NCBI GenBank assembly: GCA_017987425.1
Contig: JAGNTT010000087.1
Coordinates: 1-7,976, forward strand
Source of the DNA: Candidatus Omnitrophota bacterium
GTDB taxonomy: Bacteria > Omnitrophota > Gorgyraeia > Zapsychrales > Fredricksoniimonadaceae
Length of the DNA: 7,976 bases
Direction: 5' to 3'
In this document: positions 5,989 through 7,976 of the stretch, piece after piece
How the letters are laid out: each line of letters starts with the position of its first letter
Position numbering within the stretch: position 1 is the stretch's first letter
The notes under the pieces: generated by a model
Databases searched by the model: none
Told to the model about the DNA's origin: nothing
The model's input: the letters and a program-made list of their open reading frames with translations, nothing else
Translations under genes and position numbers: made by a program

Positions 5989-6080
5989 ATGAGCACAAGA
6001 CACAAGAGCACAGGAGGAACACAAGTGTTTTACCTGTGCTCCCCATGTGCTCCTGTGTTCTTGTGCACTGGTGCTCTCAT
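5989..6080. repeat. Simple-sequence inverted repeats upstream of xseA
   Basis: This tract is built from variants of GAGCACAGGA and ACACAAG. Two mutually exclusive foldings are visible. The long one pairs 5991-6022 with 6047-6076 (GAGCAC...ACAAGA...ACACAGGAG type arms, imperfect, with one bulge of a few bases). The short one pairs GAGCACAGG (6006-6014) with CCTGTGCTC (6033-6041) exactly, with an inner AACAC/GTGTT stem (6018-6022/6025-6029). The tract fills the space between the 141-aa gene's stop (6077-6079) and the xseA leader, and reduces the likely coding start of xseA to 5964. Confidence 0.8.
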
Positions 6081-6502
6081 TGTTTAATCAAACCAAGCCC
6101 GATAAGCTTATACTCGATCTGCTCACCGGCGCGGCAGATAACCGGATACAGGGCTTTTAACTTGGCTTCCAGTTCACTGCGCTGGGTGTGGAGCTTCTGC
6201 GCGTTGTCGCGGGTCTTATTCGCCATGTCGGCGGCATACCATTTTTCGTAATCTTTAAAACCGCGGTAAAAGCTGTTGAAATCGTCGATCGCGTCGCCGT
6301 ACGCGAATATTTTGTCGAAAGATTTTATGTATTCGGACGTTTTGACCTTGTGCCACTGCTCGTTCTTAAATTCCATATCGATAAACTGGCGCTGGTCCAT
6401 GACATGAAACACTTCGAGATTCTTTTTCAATTCCCCGTAAAAGCTCATCAGGACTTTGGATTCCCGGCCCTTGGGGGTCAATCCGGCAAACAAATGCGAC
6501 AT
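6077..6502 (-). CDS. Unrecognised 141-aa cytoplasmic helical protein
   Basis: I do not recognise a family. The protein starts MSHLFAGLTPKGRESKVL, has no signal peptide or membrane segment, and looks mostly helical, with many aromatic and charged residues (for example FDKIFAYGDAIDDFNSFYRGF at 62-82 in part, and YEKWYA at 85-90). A likely coiled coil covers about 93-118 (NKTRDNAQKL...RSELEAKLKAL), followed by a hydrophobic C-terminus (YPVICRAGEQIEYKLIGLGL). The start is firm: AAGGAG lies 5 nt upstream of the ATG, and a plausible promoter with a dyad sits about 30-55 nt upstream. It is the first gene of the run leading into xseA, 112 nt downstream, separated by a simple-sequence inverted repeat. 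A link to DNA metabolism is only positional. Confidence 0.82.
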   Translation of the reverse strand: MSHLFAGLTPKGRESKVLMSFYGELKKNLEVFHVMDQRQFIDMEFKNEQWHKVKTSEYIKSFDKIFAYGDAIDDFNSFYRGFKDYEKWYAADMANKTRDNAQKLHTQRSELEAKLKALYPVICRAGEQIEYKLIGLGLIKQ

Positions 6503-6525
6503 CTCTCTCCTTGAATATATGAATA

Positions 6526-6557
6526 CAACATTATTGTTGGAGATATATTAATCACAA
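6526..6557 (-). promoter_or_regulatory. Candidate promoter with overlapping dyad upstream of the 141-aa gene
   Basis: On the minus strand TTGTGA (6557-6552) and AATAAT (6535-6530) are separated by 16 nt, four-of-six and five-of-six matches to the -35 and -10 consensus. A perfect 5-bp inverted repeat, CAACA-TTAT-TGTTG (6526-6539), overlaps the -10 box, an operator-like position. The start of transcription would fall about 20 nt before the ATG, just upstream of the strong AAGGAG site at 6507-6512. Confidence 0.45.
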
Positions 6558-6601
6558 TTCGCAGGTTTGTCATGGAAAAAGTCAGCGGAAAAAGTCGGCC
6601 C

Positions 6602-6693
6602 TTGTTGACCTTCCATTAACCAGTCACCATGACAAATTCGCAGATGCTTTTTATCTGCGGATTTGTCATGGTTAGTCAAGGAATGGTCAACAA
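6602..6693. repeat. Long imperfect inverted repeat in the intergenic region
   Basis: Arms at 6602-6645 and 6653-6693 pair around a 7-nt loop (GCTTTTT). The outer ends (TTGTTGACC / GGTCAACAA) and the inner parts (CCATGACAAATTCGCAGAT / ATCTGCGGATTTGTCATGG, one mismatch) match almost perfectly, with a few mismatches and indels in the middle. A third copy of the inner motif TTTGTCATGG lies at 6566-6575. The repeat contains no believable gene and lies outside both flanking transcripts as I infer them: the CBS transcript should end at 6767 and the xse run starts near 6522. In the rest of the gap I see only a small AGCCC-GCA-GGGCT hairpin at 6702-6714. Confidence 0.85.
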
Positions 6694-6766
6694 TCCCGGG
6701 AAGCCCGCAGGGCTGCGAGGTGATCCGTTTCGATACAACCTTTTAGAAAGAGCGCTTTGTACGCAC

Positions 6767-6808
6767 AAAAAAAAGCATCTGTCATTTACTGACGGAAAAA
6801 GATGCTTT
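6767..6808 (-). terminator. Rho-independent terminator after the CBS-domain gene
   Basis: On the minus strand AAAGCATCT (6808-6800) pairs exactly with AGATGCTTT (6780-6772), and an inner GTCA/TGAC stem (6794-6781 region) lies in the loop. The stem runs directly into eight T (6774-6767 in minus-strand reading). It begins about 45 nt after the CBS stop codon. The plus-strand side has only a short T-run, so it acts mainly on the minus strand. Confidence 0.9.
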
Positions 6809-6852
6809 CTTGAGAATTCCGATATTTTAAATATATCCCGTTCCCGACGCGA

Positions 6853-7260
6853 TCAATGATGCCGCTGGCGGAGGATTTGGGCAAGAGCGGTACAGGCATC
6901 CACCGTCGTGAAAATACCAACGAGTTTGCCGTTGTCCAGGACCACGGCCGATCCGTAGTGGTGCCGGGCCATTTCATCAGCCACGTAATCGAGCGGTGTT
7001 TCCGGCGATGTGGCGTACACATGGGTCGGGCAGATGTCCTCGACCGCGACTTTGTTGGGTTTGACGTCCAGAAGACTGGTGGCCTGGTGGATGTCCCGGT
7101 CGGAGATGATCCCGATCACCTTGCCGCCGTCCATGACCGGCAGATGGCGGATATTTTTTTCCTTCATCAGGCTCTGGGCCTCGGCGATGGACGAACGGCC
7201 AACAATGGACACGGGATCGCACGTCATGAATTTCTGGATGGTGGGAATGCCTTTGGACAT
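6853..7260 (-). CDS. Stand-alone two-CBS-domain protein
   Basis: This 135-aa cytoplasmic protein consists of two CBS repeats and nothing else. The first, about residues 7-62, has MTCDPVSI, the helix AEAQSLMKEKNI, RHLPVMDGGKVIGIISDRDI. The second, about 72-130, has TPLDYVADEM, HHYGSAVVLDNGKLVGIFTT and VDA. The S/T-x-x-D phosphate-contact positions are present (SDRD at 53-56 and TTVD at 118-121), so the pair could bind an adenine nucleotide as a Bateman module. Such small proteins usually sense adenine nucleotides and regulate a partner enzyme or channel, but the partner cannot be inferred here. An excellent AAAGGAGG site lies 5 nt before the ATG. It follows the outer-membrane protein gene by 122 nt and is ended by its own terminator. 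It looks complete. Confidence 0.94.
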   Translation of the reverse strand: MSKGIPTIQKFMTCDPVSIVGRSSIAEAQSLMKEKNIRHLPVMDGGKVIGIISDRDIHQATSLLDVKPNKVAVEDICPTHVYATSPETPLDYVADEMARHHYGSAVVLDNGKLVGIFTTVDACTALAQILRQRHH

Positions 7261-7334
7261 CTGGCCTCCTTTGGAAAACGGTTAAAGAAATGTATGGCTA
7301 ATAAATTCCCTGCCTGTTGTAATCGAACACGAGC

Positions 7335-7354
7335 TTAGGGGCAACCGCCCCTAA
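7335..7354 (-). other. Strong GC hairpin between the outer-membrane protein and CBS genes
   Basis: TTAGGGGC (7335-7342) and GCCCCTAA (7347-7354) form a perfect 8-bp stem with a 4-nt loop. It begins about 28 nt after the outer-membrane protein stop codon in the direction of transcription. No T-run follows on the minus strand (GCTCGTG), so it is not a canonical intrinsic terminator. It may be a 3'-end stabiliser or a U-less terminator. I found no convincing promoter for the CBS gene between it and 7260. Confidence 0.6.
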
Positions 7355-7382
7355 ACCCGCATTCTCAGAGTCTAACTTTGGA

Positions 7383-7976
7383 TTAAAACCGGAACAGAAG
7401 ATTGGCCGTAACCCGGTTATCAAAAAGATCTTTGCGTGATGTGATGCGCTGCTCATAACAGACACCTGCTTGAATGTTTTTAGTGAACCGGTAACGAAAA
7501 CCTTCGGCAACGGTCGCCACTGTTCCAGTTCCTGAAGAACCAAGATTGAGAGCATCGTAGCCTTCAAGATTCAAGGCCACCCGGCTTCCTTCCTTTATGG
7601 GAGTAATGCCATTGATCTCGATGATGGGAAAAAACTTCTCCGTGACGGCGTAGTCGACGTGCAGGGAATAATGAAATTGACTGGCATTGTCCTTCCGACG
7701 CGCAGCGATGTTGGTCCCCAGGTTCGCCTCCGCCCCCAAATCGCCGAAACTTTTGGCGGCGCTGACGAACAGATCGGCCAGCCCCTTGCCGTGCCCCTGA
7801 AGAGACACTCCGGAAGTATCGATATTACCAACGGGAATTTCGTAACGGGCACCGACGGTGATGATGGCGTCGTTCTCAGGGTCCTGCCAGATCGCGTACT
7901 TGAGACCTAAAGCGATATTGGCAAAACCATCTGTGTCCTCCAGCGCCGAACCGAAATGAATGTCGGCATATCCGTC
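7383..7976 (-). CDS. Outer-membrane beta-barrel protein (partial, N-terminus off window)
   Basis: This is the C-terminal 197 residues of a longer frame that is open to the right edge. The visible part alternates hydrophobic and polar residues in short strands separated by turns, for example FANIALGLKYAIW, AIITVGARYEIPVG, QFHYSLHVDYAV and GFRYRFTKNIQAGVCYEQRI. It ends RVTANLLFRF, with the terminal Phe used as the beta-barrel assembly signal. This points to a diderm outer-membrane barrel, similar in style to the 'MetA-pathway of phenol degradation' putative transporters. Substrate and exact family are not readable. An internal GTG at 7808 could be mistaken for the start, but the frame continues upstream with the same strand pattern, so the gene is simply cut by the window edge. 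Confidence 0.8.
   Translation of the reverse strand, partial: DGYADIHFGSALEDTDGFANIALGLKYAIWQDPENDAIITVGARYEIPVGNIDTSGVSLQGHGKGLADLFVSAAKSFGDLGAEANLGTNIAARRKDNASQFHYSLHVDYAVTEKFFPIIEINGITPIKEGSRVALNLEGYDALNLGSSGTGTVATVAEGFRYRFTKNIQAGVCYEQRITSRKDLFDNRVTANLLFRF

Noticed and set aside
5965..6024. N-terminal extension of xseA to an ATG at 6024 (or GTG at 5988)
   Set aside because: The extra residues are encoded by the simple-sequence inverted repeat, have no family similarity, and no ribosome site precedes them; MQFFTVGELN is the normal XseA start.
6702..6714. AGCCC-GCA-GGGCT hairpin
   Set aside because: A 5-bp stem without a T-run is too short to assign a role.
6629..6859. 76-codon plus-strand frame in the large intergenic region
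   Set aside because: It starts inside the inverted repeat and runs through the CBS terminator, has no ribosome site, and its product has no recognisable feature.
7321..7380. Possible tRNA or integron attC-like site around the 7335-7354 hairpin
   Set aside because: No cloverleaf, anticodon arm or T-loop can be assembled, and no paired attC core sites are found.
7298..7567. 89-codon minus-strand frame overlapping the outer-membrane protein gene
   Set aside because: It is in another frame of a gene with a clear beta-barrel pattern and C-terminal Phe.
1..7976. CRISPR array, insertion sequence or prophage remnants
   Set aside because: No regularly spaced repeats, transposase, integrase or phage genes are seen on either strand.

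Overview
The window is a gene-dense, minus-strand-only segment of a diderm (Gram-negative-type) bacterium. Every credible gene reads right to left. The diderm call rests on a truncated outer-membrane beta-barrel with a terminal Phe and on several Sec-exported proteins. Strong AAGGAG/GAGGAGG ribosome binding sites precede many genes. Menaquinone genes (menB, menA) point to a respiring or anaerobically respiring lineage. The taxon cannot be fixed from sequence alone; an uncultivated diderm phylum such as Omnitrophota is only my guess.

Layout in transcription order, from the right edge leftwards: (1) the C-terminal two thirds or so of an outer-membrane beta-barrel protein (runs off the window), a strong GC hairpin without a U-tract, then a stand-alone two-CBS-domain protein ended by a clear intrinsic terminator. 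(2) A gene-free stretch of about 350 bp (6503-6852) holding that terminator, a roughly 90-bp imperfect inverted repeat containing a 10-bp motif seen three times nearby, and a candidate promoter overlapped by a small dyad. (3) A run of an unrecognised 141-aa protein, xseA, xseB (both subunits of exodeoxyribonuclease VII) and a small membrane-anchored 86-aa protein. xseA is bracketed by two simple-sequence inverted repeats. (4) A second unit with its own candidate extended -10 promoter: Rieske [2Fe-2S] ferredoxin, menB, and an exported DUF2059 protein, closed by a textbook intrinsic terminator. (5) A third run: an exported multi-domain RDD membrane protein, a small exported desulfoferrodoxin-like protein and menA, which runs off the left edge.

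Functionally, menB (naphthoate ring closure) and menA (prenylation of the naphthoate) carry out steps of the same quinone pathway, yet are separated by three envelope-protein genes of unknown role and by a terminator. The Rieske protein next to menB may supply electrons to a quinone-related or other redox step, but nothing in the sequence names its partner. The ExoVII genes are a housekeeping DNA-repair pair. I found no mobile element, CRISPR array, rRNA or tRNA. The most unusual items are the simple-sequence inverted repeats around xseA, the long inverted repeat upstream of the xse run, an Asn in XseA where the E. coli enzyme has a catalytic Asp, the composite RDD protein, and the degenerate desulfoferrodoxin-like protein.
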